From assembly GCF_001499995.1 (NCBI RefSeq), contig NZ_LQIU01000001.1:248001-312000 (forward strand): 64,000 bases of DNA, in the 5' to 3' direction. The stretch comes from Mycobacterium sp. IS-1496 (GTDB lineage: Bacteria; Actinomycetota; Actinomycetes; Mycobacteriales; Mycobacteriaceae). The position numbers and the translations under genes were made by a program. Below, piece after piece: positions 1 through 8,671 of the stretch. The first letter of the stretch is position 1, and every line of letters begins with the position of its first letter. The notes below the pieces were generated by a model. That model was not told where the DNA came from. It saw only the letters and a list, made by a program, of their open reading frames with translations, and searched no databases.

Positions 1-413
1 GGCCCGGGCGCACCATTACCGAGGCGGACAACGTCCTGTTCACCACGCTGACCATGAACACCCAGGCGCTGCATCTCGACGCGGCGTTCTCGGATGCGTT
101 GCCGCCCTTCCACCAACGGCTGGTGAACTCGATGTTCACGCTCTCGACGCTGGTGGGTCTCTCGGTCGCCCAGCTCACGCAGGGCACGATCGTGGGCAAT
201 CTGGGGTTCGGCGAGGTGGCATTCCCGAAACCGCTGTTCCACGGCGACACGCTGTACGCCGAGACCGAGGTGCTCGAGAAGCGGGAATCGAAGAGCAGGC
301 CGGGGGAGGGGATCGTCACCTTCTCCCACGTCGGACGCAACCAGCACGGTGACATCGTCGCGACCGCGTCGCGCAAGACCATGGTGCGCAAGCAACCCGC
401 TGGGGAGAACTGA
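1..413 (+). CDS. MaoC-family acyl-CoA dehydratase, 5' end cut by window edge
   Basis: The reading frame is open from base 3 to the stop at 411-413, so the gene starts left of the window and about 136 C-terminal residues are visible. The protein has a MaoC-type hotdog sequence ([20 protein letters not shown], then GNLGF and [20 protein letters not shown]), as in (R)-hydratases and mesaconyl/methylglutaconyl-CoA type dehydratases. Its stop overlaps the next start (TGATG at 411-415), so it is translationally coupled to the CitE-like lyase. Position and sequence correspond to Rv2499c of the M. tuberculosis leucine-degradation cluster. The exact substrate is inferred from this context, not visible in the sequence. 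Confidence 0.85.
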   Translation, partial: PGRTITEADNVLFTTLTMNTQALHLDAAFSDALPPFHQRLVNSMFTLSTLVGLSVAQLTQGTIVGNLGFGEVAFPKPLFHGDTLYAETEVLEKRESKSRPGEGIVTFSHVGRNQHGDIVATASRKTMVRKQPAGEN

Positions 414-1228
414 TGCTGGGCAACAACGGTCCCGGGTGGCTCTTCTGCCCGGCCGACCGGCCGGAGCGCTTCGAGAAGGCTTCCGCGGCAGCCGATGTGG
501 TGATCCTCGACCTCGAGGACGGGGTGGCCGCCAAACATCGCGAGGCCGCCCGACAGGCCTTGGTCGACACGCCGCTCGACCCGGCGCGCACCGTGGTCCG
601 GATCAACCCCGCGACCACGCCCGACCACGAACTCGACCTGAAGGCGTTGGCGCGGACGGACTACACGACCGTCATGCTCGCCAAGACCGAGAACGCCGAC
701 CAGGTGCGCGCACTGGCGCCGCTGGACGTCGTGGCGTTGATCGAGACCCCGCTGGGCGCGCTGAGTGTTGTGGAAGCGAGCCGGGTGGACAACACCGTCG
801 CGGTGATGTGGGGCGCCGAGGATCTGCTGGCCGTGCTCGGCGGGACGTCGAGTCGGCGGCCCGACAACTCCTACCGGGACTTCGCCGTGCATGTGCGGTC
901 GCAGTCGCTGCTCGCCGCGAAGGCCTACGGCCGCATGGCCCTGGACTCCGTCTACCTCGACATCAAGGACCTCGACGGGCTGCGGGCGGAGGTCGACGAC
1001 GCCGTCGCGGTGGGATTCGACGCCAAGGTCGCCATCCACCCCACCCAGGTCGCGGTGATCCGCGATGGCTACCGCCCCACCGACGAACAGGCCGACTGGG
1101 CCCGTCGCGTCCTGGACACGGCGCGCGATCAACGCGGAGTCTTCCAGTTCGAGGGCATAATGGTGGATGCCCCAGTGCTGAGGCGAGCGGAGCGCATCGT
1201 CGCGTTGGCGCCACACCCAGGACGCTGA
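413..1228 (+). CDS. CitE-like HpcH/HpaI-family acyl-CoA lyase (Rv2498c type)
   Basis: A 271-residue (beta/alpha)8 aldolase-fold lyase of the CitE-like group. Visible family motifs are LDLEDGV near residue 33 (the acidic patch that binds Mg), LIETPLGAL in the middle, WGAEDLLA, and AIHPTQV near residue 205. The length fits stand-alone CitE-like proteins, not the citrate lyase complex, and no citD/citF genes are nearby. The M. tuberculosis orthologue Rv2498c is reported as a beta-hydroxyacyl-CoA lyase able to cleave (3R)-HMG-CoA, which suits a position between a dehydratase and branched-chain keto-acid dehydrogenase genes. The ATG overlaps the upstream stop. A 104-base gap separates it from bkdA. 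Confidence 0.88.
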   Translation: MLGNNGPGWLFCPADRPERFEKASAAADVVILDLEDGVAAKHREAARQALVDTPLDPARTVVRINPATTPDHELDLKALARTDYTTVMLAKTENADQVRALAPLDVVALIETPLGALSVVEASRVDNTVAVMWGAEDLLAVLGGTSSRRPDNSYRDFAVHVRSQSLLAAKAYGRMALDSVYLDIKDLDGLRAEVDDAVAVGFDAKVAIHPTQVAVIRDGYRPTDEQADWARRVLDTARDQRGVFQFEGIMVDAPVLRRAERIVALAPHPGR

Positions 1229-1332
1229 CCGGCAGCCCTGACACCAAGGGTCCTGCTCCGACCGCCACACGCTGAGCACCTGAAGTCGTCGGACGGCGAA
1301 ACATGCCGTCGATGCGACCTGAAGGAGGCGGT

Positions 1333-2403
1333 ATGGCCGGCGTCGATATGGACCCCGTGCAGCTGGTGGGTGCCGACGGCACACCGCGCGCACACCATCG
1401 CTACAGCCGCGACCTGCCTCCGGAAACCTTGTCCTGGCTCTACGAGACGATGGTCGTCACCCGCGACCTCGACACCGAGTTCGTGCACCTGCAACGCCAG
1501 GGTGAGCTCGCGCTCTACGCCTCGTGCCGCGGTCAGGAAGCCGCCCAGGTCGGCGCCGCCGCGTGTCTGCGCAAGACCGACTGGCTGTTCCCGCAGTACC
1601 GGGAGATCGGCGCCTTCCTGCTGCGCGGCATCGCCCCGGCGCAGATGGCGGCGGTCTGGCGGGGCATGTGGCACGGCGGGCTGGAGTTCACCGCCAAGTG
1701 CTGCGCTCCCATCTCGATCCCGATCGGCACCCAGGGGCTGCATGCCGTGGGGGCGGCGATGGCCGCACAACGCCTCGGCGAGGACTCCGTGACGGTGGCG
1801 TTCCTCGGCGACGGCGCCACCAGCGAGGGCGACGTCCACGAGGCGATGAACCTGGCCGCCGTCTACCAGGTGCCGTGCGTGTTCTTCGTGCAGAACAACC
1901 AGTGGGCGATCTCGGTGCCGGTGGAGCGGCAGGTCGCCGGACCGTCGATCGCCCACCGTGCCGCCGGGTACGGCATGCCGGGTGTGCGGGTCGACGGCAA
2001 CGACGTGCTGGCCTGTTTCGCGGTGATGTCCACCGCCGCCGCGCGCGCCCGCGGTGGCGGTGGGCCGACGCTGATCGAGGCGGTCACCTACCGGCTCGGA
2101 CCGCACACGACGTCCGATGATCCCAGCCGGTACCGCGAGCAGTCCGAGGTCGACCGGTGGCAAGGGCTCGACCCGATCCCGCGCTACCGCACCTACCTGC
2201 AGGGCGTCGGGGTATGGACCGACCGGCTGGAGGAACGGGTGTCGGCCCGGTCGAAACGGCTTCGCGCGGAACTGCGCGAGGCGGTGGTCGGCGCGCCCGA
2301 CGTCGATGTCGCCGAGGTGTTCGACACCGTCTACCACGACATCACCCCGGACCTTGCCGAGCAACGCGACCGGTTGCTCGCCGAGTTGGCCCAGGAGGCG
2401 TGA
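1333..2403 (+). CDS. bkdA: Branched-chain alpha-keto acid dehydrogenase E1 alpha
   Basis: The 356-residue alpha subunit of the thiamine-dependent E1 component, which decarboxylates branched-chain 2-oxo acids. The ThDP-binding motif begins with GDG at residues 159-161 and ends with the NN pair near 188. YREIGAFLLRG and GTQGLHAVGAA are typical of E1-alpha. An in-frame ATG lies at 1303, but a strong Shine-Dalgarno (GAAGGAGG, 1321-1328) sits five bases before the ATG at 1333, so 1333 was chosen. The alpha/beta split form and the following E1-beta and E2 genes match Rv2497c-Rv2495c, shown in M. tuberculosis to form a branched-chain keto acid dehydrogenase rather than the pyruvate complex, despite the old name pdhA. 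Confidence 0.92.
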   Translation: MAGVDMDPVQLVGADGTPRAHHRYSRDLPPETLSWLYETMVVTRDLDTEFVHLQRQGELALYASCRGQEAAQVGAAACLRKTDWLFPQYREIGAFLLRGIAPAQMAAVWRGMWHGGLEFTAKCCAPISIPIGTQGLHAVGAAMAAQRLGEDSVTVAFLGDGATSEGDVHEAMNLAAVYQVPCVFFVQNNQWAISVPVERQVAGPSIAHRAAGYGMPGVRVDGNDVLACFAVMSTAAARARGGGGPTLIEAVTYRLGPHTTSDDPSRYREQSEVDRWQGLDPIPRYRTYLQGVGVWTDRLEERVSARSKRLRAELREAVVGAPDVDVAEVFDTVYHDITPDLAEQRDRLLAELAQEA

Positions 2404-2404
2404 C

Positions 2405-3457
2405 ATGACCCAGTTGATCGAGCGGCCCGCCGGCGCGAACGGCGACGACCGGCCGTTCCTCACCCACGTCACGCCGGTCGCCGAGCTGACCATGGTGCAG
2501 GCCGTCAACCGCGCGCTGCACGACGCGATGGCCGCCGACGAGCGCGTGCTGGTGTTCGGGGAGGACGTCGCGACCCTGGGCGGGGTGTTCCGGGTGACCG
2601 AGGGGCTGGCCGAGACCTTCGGCGAGCAGCGATGTTTCGATACGCCACTCGCCGAGTCGGCGATCGTCGGTATCGCGATCGGCATGGCGATCCGCGGTTT
2701 CGTGCCGGTGCCCGAGATCCAGTTCGACGGGTTCGCCGCGCCGGCGTTCGACCAGGTGGTCAGCCACCTCGCGAAGTACCGCATGCGCACCCGCGGCGAC
2801 GTCGACATGCCGGTGACGATCCGCATTCCGTCGTTCGGCGGAATCGGTGCGGTGGAACACCATTCGGAGTCCACGGAGACGTACTGGGTGCACACGGCGG
2901 GGTTGAAGGTGGTGACACCGTCCGGTCCGTCCGATGCGTACTGGCTGCTGCGGCACGCGATCGCCGCCCGCGACCCGGTGATCTATCTGGAACCGAAGCG
3001 GCGGTACTGGGCCCGGGAGCCTGTGGACACCGCGCAGCCCGGTCTCCCGATCGGCCGGGCGGCGGTGCGCCGCGAGGGCACCGACGTCACGGTGCTCACG
3101 TACGGACCGTTGGTGGCGACGGCTCTGTCCGCTGCCGACCATGCCGCGGCCGAATGGGATTGGTCGCTGGAGGTCGTCGACCTGCGCTCGCTCAACCCGC
3201 TCGACTTCGACGCCGTGGCGGCATCGGTGGGCAAGACTGGCCGGGCGGTGGTGATGCATGAGGGTCCGCGGACGCTGGGCTTCGGCGCCGAGCTGGCCGC
3301 ACGGATCTCCGAAGAGCTGTTCTACGACCTGGAGGCGCCGGTGTTGCGCGCCACCGGATTCGACACCCCGTATCCACCGGCGCGGCTGGAGAAGCTGTGG
3401 CTGCCGGGGGTGGACCGGTTGCTCGACTGCGTGCAGCGGACCCTGGAGATGCCATGA
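2405..3457 (+). CDS. bkdB: Branched-chain alpha-keto acid dehydrogenase E1 beta
   Basis: The 350-residue beta subunit of the heterotetrameric E1. The transketolase pyrimidine-binding domain covers roughly residues 25-200 ([19 protein letters not shown], then [20 protein letters not shown]) and the transketolase C-terminal domain roughly 215-335 ([35 protein letters not shown]). The ATG at 2405 follows the bkdA stop by one base. The stop overlaps the bkdC start (ATGA at 3454-3457), so the three subunits are translationally coupled for stoichiometric production. It acts with bkdA in the cytosol, passing the acyl group to the lipoyl arm of BkdC. Confidence 0.93.
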   Translation: MTQLIERPAGANGDDRPFLTHVTPVAELTMVQAVNRALHDAMAADERVLVFGEDVATLGGVFRVTEGLAETFGEQRCFDTPLAESAIVGIAIGMAIRGFVPVPEIQFDGFAAPAFDQVVSHLAKYRMRTRGDVDMPVTIRIPSFGGIGAVEHHSESTETYWVHTAGLKVVTPSGPSDAYWLLRHAIAARDPVIYLEPKRRYWAREPVDTAQPGLPIGRAAVRREGTDVTVLTYGPLVATALSAADHAAAEWDWSLEVVDLRSLNPLDFDAVAASVGKTGRAVVMHEGPRTLGFGAELAARISEELFYDLEAPVLRATGFDTPYPPARLEKLWLPGVDRLLDCVQRTLEMP

Positions 3458-4614
3458 GCGTGCAGGATTTCCTCGTGCCGGATCTCGGTGAGGGTCTGCA
3501 GGACGCGACGATCACCTCCTGGGCGGTCGAGGTGGGGGACGAGGTCGAGCTCAACCAGACGCTGTGCACCGTGGAGACGAACAAGGCGGAGGTCGAGATC
3601 CCGAGCCCGTACGCCGGGCGGGTCGTCGAGCGCGGGGGAGACGAGGGCCAGACGCTCGACGTGGGATCCCTTCTGGTGCGGATCTCGACATCGGAATCAA
3701 TTGTCCCGCAACGCCGATCGGTGCTGGTGGGGTACGGTGCGGACGAGGCGATGGATGCGAGCAGGCGCACCCGCGCACCAAGCGGCCGTCCGCGGGCGAA
3801 ACCGTCGGTGCGGAAGCTGGCCGCCGAGTTGAACGTCGATCTCGGTGCGGTCAGCGCATCGGGCCCGGACGGGGTGATCACCCAGGACGACGTGGAGCGT
3901 GCGGCGGGGACGAGGGCGCCGGCTGCGGAGCAGCTCGCGGTGCGGGGGGTCCAGGCTGAGATGGCGCGGCGGATGTCGTTGTCGCGGCGGGAGATCCCGG
4001 ATGCGCACGCCAGCGTCACGGTGGACGGCAGCGCGCTGTTGCGGCTGCGGGACAGGCTGCACGACACGGACCCGCCGGTGACGCCGTTCGTGTTGACGCT
4101 GCGGCTGCTGACGGTGGCGCTGCGGCATCATCCGGCGCTCAATGCGACGTGGATCGAGACCGCCGACGGACCGCAGATCCACCGGCACAACGCGGTTCAC
4201 CTCGGATTCGGGGTCGCCGCACCGCGGGGGCTGTTGGTGCCCGTGATCGCCGATGCGCATGACAAGACCACCCGTGAGCTCGCGGCCGCGGTGGCGCGGC
4301 TGGTGGGGGAGGCGCGGACGGGACGGGTGCGACCGGCCGAACTGTCGGGGTCGACGTTCACCGTCTCGAATTTCGGCGCGCTCGGCCTGGACGAGGGCGT
4401 GCCGGTGATCAATCACCCCGAGGCCGCGATTCTGGGTATGGGTTCGTTGAAGCCGCGCGCGGTGGTGGTCGACGGCGAGGTGGTCGCCCGCCCGACGATG
4501 ACGTTGACGTGCGCCTTCGATCACCGCATCGCCGACGGGGCCACCGTGGCGGCATTCCTGGGTGAGCTGCGCGAGCTGGTCGAGACGCCGGAGCTCGCGC
4601 TTCTCGACCTGTGA
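3454..4614 (+). CDS. bkdC: Branched-chain keto acid dehydrogenase E2 (dihydrolipoyl acyltransferase)
   Basis: A 386-residue E2 core protein. Domains in order: one N-terminal lipoyl domain (residues 1-78) with lipoyl lysine K44 in ETNKAEVE; a peripheral subunit-binding domain at about 110-150 ([15 protein letters not shown] ... [10 protein letters not shown]); and the chloramphenicol-acetyltransferase-like catalytic domain from about 165 to the end, with the catalytic DHRIADG motif (H357, D361). Only one lipoyl domain is present. No E3 (lipoamide dehydrogenase) gene lies nearby, so the shared genomic Lpd is presumably used. The start overlaps bkdB by four bases. The stop lies one base from the stop of the convergent echA gene, leaving no room for a separate terminator. 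Confidence 0.93.
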   Translation: MSVQDFLVPDLGEGLQDATITSWAVEVGDEVELNQTLCTVETNKAEVEIPSPYAGRVVERGGDEGQTLDVGSLLVRISTSESIVPQRRSVLVGYGADEAMDASRRTRAPSGRPRAKPSVRKLAAELNVDLGAVSASGPDGVITQDDVERAAGTRAPAAEQLAVRGVQAEMARRMSLSRREIPDAHASVTVDGSALLRLRDRLHDTDPPVTPFVLTLRLLTVALRHHPALNATWIETADGPQIHRHNAVHLGFGVAAPRGLLVPVIADAHDKTTRELAAAVARLVGEARTGRVRPAELSGSTFTVSNFGALGLDEGVPVINHPEAAILGMGSLKPRAVVVDGEVVARPTMTLTCAFDHRIADGATVAAFLGELRELVETPELALLDL

Positions 4615-4615
4615 C

Positions 4616-5368
4616 CTACTTGCGTTTGGCGGCGGCGAGGCGGCGGGCGAACTCCGGCGATTCGATGGACGACGCCTGCGGGCCGAGTTCGATGTCGACG
4701 GCCGTGCGGTGCTGTTCGGTGTCGACCGTGCCCGGGTTGGCGGTCGCCCGCATGGACGCCTTCGTCGCCAGCACGACATCGCGCGGTGCGGCCGCGGGCC
4801 CGGCGGCCAGATCGCGCGCGGCGGCGACGGGATCGTCGGCGACGTCGAGGGCGAGGCCGTAGCGGACCGCGGTCTCGGCGTCGAAGCGCTTACCGAACAG
4901 CAGAGCCGCCTTGGCCACCTCGGGCCCGACGGCGCGCTGCAGCATCCAGGTCGCCCCACCCCCCGGATGGATGCCGAGTTTCTGGAACCGCGGGTCGAAC
5001 AGGGCGTTCGGGCCCGCGATCCGCACGTCGGCCGCGAGCGCCAGGTTCAGTCCGGCGCCGACGGCCGCGCCGTTCACGGCCGCGATGGTCGGCAGCGTGC
5101 AGTGGGCCACCGCCAGGAATCCGTCGTAGATGCGGCGCAGTCCGTCCTGAGTGGCCTCGCCCAGCGCCGTCAGATCCGCACCCGCGCAGAACGCCTTCCC
5201 GGCCCCTGTGACGATCACCGCGTGCACCTGCGCGTCGGCTTCCGCGGCCTCGACGGCCGCGCGCAGGGCGGCGGACATCTCGAAGGTGACCGCGTTGCGC
5301 CGGTCGGGGTCGTTGACGGTGATCAGGGCGACGTGATCGTCGACCTGCATCAGCACTGAATCAGCCAC
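4616..5368 (-). CDS. echA14: Enoyl-CoA hydratase/isomerase-family protein (EchA14-like)
   Basis: A 250-residue crotonase-fold protein beginning with GTG. The oxyanion-hole segments are clear: [10 protein letters not shown] near residue 61 and [20 protein letters not shown] near 98-117. The two acidic residues that catalyse hydration in rat crotonase (Glu144, Glu164) are not found at the equivalent places: the first stretch reads [15 protein letters not shown] and the second [15 protein letters not shown]. Classic hydratase activity is therefore doubtful; isomerase, hydrolase or other crotonase chemistry is possible. The gene is convergent with bkdC, as echA14 (Rv2486) is with its neighbours, and the symbol is by synteny and similarity. 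Confidence 0.8.
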   Translation of the reverse strand: MADSVLMQVDDHVALITVNDPDRRNAVTFEMSAALRAAVEAAEADAQVHAVIVTGAGKAFCAGADLTALGEATQDGLRRIYDGFLAVAHCTLPTIAAVNGAAVGAGLNLALAADVRIAGPNALFDPRFQKLGIHPGGGATWMLQRAVGPEVAKAALLFGKRFDAETAVRYGLALDVADDPVAAARDLAAGPAAAPRDVVLATKASMRATANPGTVDTEQHRTAVDIELGPQASSIESPEFARRLAAAKRK

Positions 5369-5377
5369 GCGCCCACC

Positions 5378-6727
5378 CTAGCCAGGCTCGTCGTCCCCGC
5401 CGTGGTCACCGTCCGCTGTGTGGTCGGTGAGGTAACGCTGCGGGTGGAAGTGATGGTTGACCCGTGATTGGCCGGTGTCGTGGTGGGTCAGTGGGATCCA
5501 GTAAGTGCGGCCGTTGCCGGGGCGGTGGGTGGTCCAGCCGGTTTTCTCGATGAGTTGGTTGGCGGGTTGGCAGGCCAGGGTGAGGTCGGGGAGGTCGGTT
5601 TTCCCGCCTTCGGAGTGGTCGGGGGTGTGGTGGGCTTGGGTCCAGTAGAACGGGACGGTGCACCCCGGGTGGGTGCAGCCTTTGTCGCGGGCGAACAGGG
5701 CGAGGCGTTGGGCGGTGGTGGCGGTGCGTTTGGCGCGGCCGAGGTAGAGGACTTCTTCGGTGTGGTCGTCGAACACCGCCAGATAGTGCCGCGACTCCGC
5801 GGCCATCCGGATCAGATCCCGGATCGGGAGGCGGTTGCCGCTGCCGGTGTGGGCCCAGCCGGCGGCGCGTTCGAGTTCGTTGATGGTGGTGGTGGCCGGC
5901 ACGCCGGCGATCTGGCCGAGGGTGCCGGAGGCGACGATGTCGCCCATGGCGCGGGCCAGGGCGTCGTGGTGGCGTTGGCCGGTGGTGCGGTCGTCGCGGC
6001 CGCTGGCGGCGTCGTCGTGGGGCAGGTTGGTGCCGGGGGCGGCGTGTTTGGCGGCGATGACGTCCCAGAGGGCGCGCGCTTCGGGGGTGAGCCAGCCTTC
6101 GATGCGGCTCATCCCGTCGGCCTGCTGGCGCCCGACCCGGATCTCGCGGCGGCGTTGTTGGGTGGCGTGGTCGGGTTCGGTGCCGTCCTGATCGATGAAC
6201 CCCAACAGGGCCTCGGCGACTTTGCGGAAGTCTTCGGGTCCAAGGGTGGTGGCATGGCCGACGAGGTCGCATTCGTAGTCGTCGCGGCGGGTGAACGACA
6301 CCCACACCGGGAGTTTCTTGATGAATTCCTGGATGATCCGCACGTGCGCGACGCTGATATCGCCGCGGGCGACCGCGGCCGCGGTGTGACTCAACTCGGT
6401 TTGCACGCGTTCCCCGGTGGTCGTGTGGCGCGGGCCCAACTGGGCGGCGTCGGTCAACCGTTCGCGGGCGTCTCTACTGGAGATCCGCAGCCTGGTGGCC
6501 AGCAGTGCGCGGATCGAGGTGGCCCCGAGTTCGTGGGGTTTGGCGGAGTCGGTCAGGTGGGCGGTGAACGCGTGGTCGACGGCGAGGTCACGGCGGCGGC
6601 CGCGTTCGCGCATCTCGATCACCGTGAGCAGCTGGGGCACGGACAGGGATTGCAGGGGCAGGGCGGCGATCGCGTCGCGGGCGGCTTCGAACTTCGCGAA
6701 CGCCGCGAGCACCGCTGCCCCATCCAT
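5378..6727 (-). CDS. 13E12-repeat family protein: DUF222 + HNH endonuclease
   Basis: A 449-residue protein. Residues from about 15 to 330 are the DUF222 region typical of mycobacterial REP13E12 proteins. The C-terminal 90 residues hold an HNH nuclease domain (CTHPGC, then QAHHTPDHSEGGKTDLPDLT and an NQLIEKTGW tail). Start: the frame is open to a TTG at 6757, but ATG 6727 is preferred, because a -10 hexamer ending seven bases upstream and overlapping control sites (separate entries) place the transcript start on this ATG, giving a leaderless mRNA. Such genes are multicopy in mycobacteria, are linked to prophage integration sites, and some M. tuberculosis copies are LexA-regulated. The biological role is unknown. 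Confidence 0.88.
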   Translation of the reverse strand: MDGAAVLAAFAKFEAARDAIAALPLQSLSVPQLLTVIEMRERGRRRDLAVDHAFTAHLTDSAKPHELGATSIRALLATRLRISSRDARERLTDAAQLGPRHTTTGERVQTELSHTAAAVARGDISVAHVRIIQEFIKKLPVWVSFTRRDDYECDLVGHATTLGPEDFRKVAEALLGFIDQDGTEPDHATQQRRREIRVGRQQADGMSRIEGWLTPEARALWDVIAAKHAAPGTNLPHDDAASGRDDRTTGQRHHDALARAMGDIVASGTLGQIAGVPATTTINELERAAGWAHTGSGNRLPIRDLIRMAAESRHYLAVFDDHTEEVLYLGRAKRTATTAQRLALFARDKGCTHPGCTVPFYWTQAHHTPDHSEGGKTDLPDLTLACQPANQLIEKTGWTTHRPGNGRTYWIPLTHHDTGQSRVNHHFHPQRYLTDHTADGDHGGDDEPG

Positions 6728-6730
6728 GCG

Positions 6731-6746
6731 TCGAACACTAGTTCGA
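6731..6746 (-). promoter_or_regulatory. SOS box (LexA operator) of the 13E12 gene
   Basis: TCGAAC-ACTA-GTTCGA is a perfect match to the mycobacterial SOS box TCGAAC-N4-GTTCGA. It ends four bases before the ATG at 6727 and covers the -10 hexamer of the predicted promoter, so LexA bound here would block transcription directly. Confidence 0.85.
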
Positions 6747-6757
6747 GACACCGACAA
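6735..6757 (-). promoter_or_regulatory. RecA-NDp/PafBC-type promoter of the 13E12 gene, leaderless
   Basis: Read on the minus strand, TTGTCGGTG (6757-6749), eight bases, then TAGTGT (6740-6735) fits the LexA-independent DNA-damage promoter consensus tTGTCRgtg-N8-TAnnnT described for mycobacterial recA and now attributed to PafBC. Seven further bases lead to the A of ATG 6727, so transcription should start at the start codon. Confidence 0.75.
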
Positions 6758-6810
6758 AACCGTGCCGTCGTGTGACAGCTGAAACTACTGTGGTGCAAGT
6801 TTTTTCGGAT

Positions 6811-7407
6811 TCAGCCCGGCCAGGTCATCAGGTAGCGGTAGTAGAGGCCGCGGCGAATGGTCGCGCCGGGGAGGACGTCGGCAGCGACGCAACGGATCTC
6901 GTCCAGGCTCTCTCGTGGTGGGGTGGTGTGCACACCGACGTCGCGCACCTCGGCGTGCCTGCGGGATGCGACACGAACGGCCGGCAGGCACAGCGCCGAC
7001 CACATCCAGTCACGGAGGGCCTTGTTCGCAGACAAGCCGACCACAGCGATGCGGCCGTTGGCCCGCAACAGATCTCGTGCGCGTTCGAGCGACGGCCGCA
7101 GCGGCATATGGTGCAGGCTCGCCACGAACGTGATGAGGTCGAACCGTCTTCCTGCCGGGTCGAAGGACAGGAAATCCGCGTCCGACACGTCAACCATCTC
7201 GAGGCCTGCCAACCGCTCACCGGCTCGACGCAATGCCACCCGGTCCGGGTCGAGCGCGGTCACCGACCGCGACACGGACGAGAGTCGCTGTGCCAGCAGA
7301 CCGTCACCACACCCGACGTCGAGCACGTCACCGTGCTTCTCGGCAGCGAGCCGCATCAGCCACGGGTGGTAGGCGGTGTTGTGATTCCAGTAGACCGAGG
7401 TGGTCAT
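6811..7407 (-). CDS. Class I SAM-dependent methyltransferase
   Basis: A 198-residue protein with a Rossmann methyltransferase core: motif I VLDVGCGDGLLAQRL near residues 28-42, an acidic residue after beta-2 (TALDPD), and LITFVASLHHMPL as the motif IV/post-IV region, typical of methyltransferase-11/25 small-molecule enzymes. The C-terminal part (GLYYRYLMTWPG) matches a set of actinobacterial methyltransferases of unknown substrate. Its ATG overlaps the stop of the RibD-like reductase upstream (ATGA at 7407-7404), so the two are co-translated in one minus-strand operon running from the PPOX-like gene leftwards. The substrate cannot be told from the sequence. Confidence 0.85.
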   Translation of the reverse strand: MTTSVYWNHNTAYHPWLMRLAAEKHGDVLDVGCGDGLLAQRLSSVSRSVTALDPDRVALRRAGERLAGLEMVDVSDADFLSFDPAGRRFDLITFVASLHHMPLRPSLERARDLLRANGRIAVVGLSANKALRDWMWSALCLPAVRVASRRHAEVRDVGVHTTPPRESLDEIRCVAADVLPGATIRRGLYYRYLMTWPG

Positions 7408-8105
7408 CGCCGGCGCGAGTACTTGAGATACAGGTAATCAGCATGGGTGAGCGCGTGATCCAGGCGCATCGATCGCGGCGATGCCAGCGCCCCGGCGCCC
7501 CGCCCGACGTCCTGCACACCGGCCAGCGTCGGTGACACGGTCACACAGATCTCGTCGACCACATCGGCGGTGACGAGTTCGTCCAGCAGAGTCGGGCCAC
7601 CCTCGCACAGCACGCGGCTCAGGCCTCGGGATCGAAACTCAACGAGAACATCGGACGCGTCGACAGTGTGCTCGCCGGCGATGACCACATCGCGTCGTCG
7701 GTCCGGCCTCAGACCGCGTTCATCGGCCGCGCGCTGCGTGGTGACGAGGATCGGGCGCTGAGCGGGGTCGGCGAACAGCGAGTCGGGCAGGACCCCCGAG
7801 AGGCTGACGACGGCGATCGGCGGAATGGGTTGATGGGGCGGCCTTCCCTGCGGCATCGCATCGACCCGGACGGGGCCGTAGTGCTCGGCCCGCACCGTTC
7901 CGGCGCCCACCAGCACCACGTCGGCGAACCCGCGCAGTGCGCGCAGGAGCGCCTGATCGAGCGGATCCGACAGTGGGCCGGCCCGCCCCGCGAACGCCGC
8001 GGCCCCGTCAGCGCTGAAGATCATGTTGGCGCGCACTCCCACAGGCGCTGTGCGGTAGTGCTCGATCAGCTCGTCGAGATCTGCGACGGCAGCCAGGTGC
8101 GGCAC
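7404..8105 (-). CDS. RibD C-terminal-domain reductase (pyrimidine reductase family)
   Basis: A 233-residue dihydrofolate-reductase-like protein of the RibD_C family without the N-terminal deaminase domain. Visible family features are VRANMIFSADGAAA near residue 23 (substrate strand), VLVGAGTVRAEHYGP near 64-78 (NADPH/phosphate loop), and the C-terminal glycine motif VLCEGGPTLLDELV near 165-178. M. tuberculosis has a comparable stand-alone protein (Rv2671), reported to be able to substitute for DHFR. This copy sits in an operon with a flavin reductase and a methyltransferase, so a dedicated redox role in flavin or pterin-like metabolism is equally possible. It begins with GTG two bases after the flavin reductase stop. 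Confidence 0.82.
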   Translation of the reverse strand: MPHLAAVADLDELIEHYRTAPVGVRANMIFSADGAAAFAGRAGPLSDPLDQALLRALRGFADVVLVGAGTVRAEHYGPVRVDAMPQGRPPHQPIPPIAVVSLSGVLPDSLFADPAQRPILVTTQRAADERGLRPDRRRDVVIAGEHTVDASDVLVEFRSRGLSRVLCEGGPTLLDELVTADVVDEICVTVSPTLAGVQDVGRGAGALASPRSMRLDHALTHADYLYLKYSRRR

Positions 8106-8107
8106 GG

Positions 8108-8608
8108 CTAGGCCTCGTGTCCCGGGGTGAGGTCGCGGACGTCGGCGAAGGTGACCCAGTCGGCGAACTCACCGGGCGGTTGCCCCGCGATCGGGTGCAG
8201 GACATGACCGACGTGGTCGCCGACCTCGAAGCGATCGAGGATCTTCCCCACGAACCACGCGCCTGCGTCGTCGAGGATCGGCAGTCCCTCGGGTCCGGTG
8301 TGCCATGTGCAACGCGCGAATTTGTCGGTCCGGTCGCCGGTTTCGCCGCCGAAGAGGCGGGCCAGGTCGATGTGGTCGCGGGCGACGACGTGTACCGCGA
8401 GGTGTGTCGCATCCTGGGCTACCCGGAACGTCATGTTGCGCTTGGACAGTCCGATCAGGAAGCGTGGCGGATCAATGCTCGTCTGGCTCGCGAAACCCAC
8501 CAGGCAGCCCGACCGGACGTCGCCTGCGCGGGTGGTGACCACGAACATCGGATAGTCGAGCAGCGCCACGAGCGCTTCGAAGGACTCCGCTCCGGATTCC
8601 GGCATCAT
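8108..8608 (-). CDS. Flavin reductase-like (FMN-binding split barrel) protein
   Basis: A 166-residue protein with the flavin-reductase-like domain over nearly its whole length: YPMFVVTTRAGDVRSGCLVG, then FASQTSIDPPRFLIGLSKRN, a HLAVHVV strand, and VGKILDRFEVGDHVGHVLHP near residues 117-136. Such proteins supply reduced flavin to a partner monooxygenase, or act alone as FMN/F420-type oxidoreductases. No monooxygenase partner is adjacent; the next gene is the RibD-like reductase. Two tandem ATGs occur at 8608 and 8605, preceded by AGGAAG about six bases upstream. The 63-base gap to the PPOX-like gene could hold a separate promoter, but none is evident. Confidence 0.83.
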   Translation of the reverse strand: MMPESGAESFEALVALLDYPMFVVTTRAGDVRSGCLVGFASQTSIDPPRFLIGLSKRNMTFRVAQDATHLAVHVVARDHIDLARLFGGETGDRTDKFARCTWHTGPEGLPILDDAGAWFVGKILDRFEVGDHVGHVLHPIAGQPPGEFADWVTFADVRDLTPGHEA

Positions 8609-8671
8609 GACAGTCTTCCTGTCACGCGGCGAGTGTGCTCACCCACCCCGTCCCGCGCGGGTATCGGTGCG

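Noticed and set aside
1129-2895. 588-codon minus-strand open frame across bkdA and bkdB
   Set aside because: It is antisense to two well-recognised subunits and has no recognisable motifs.
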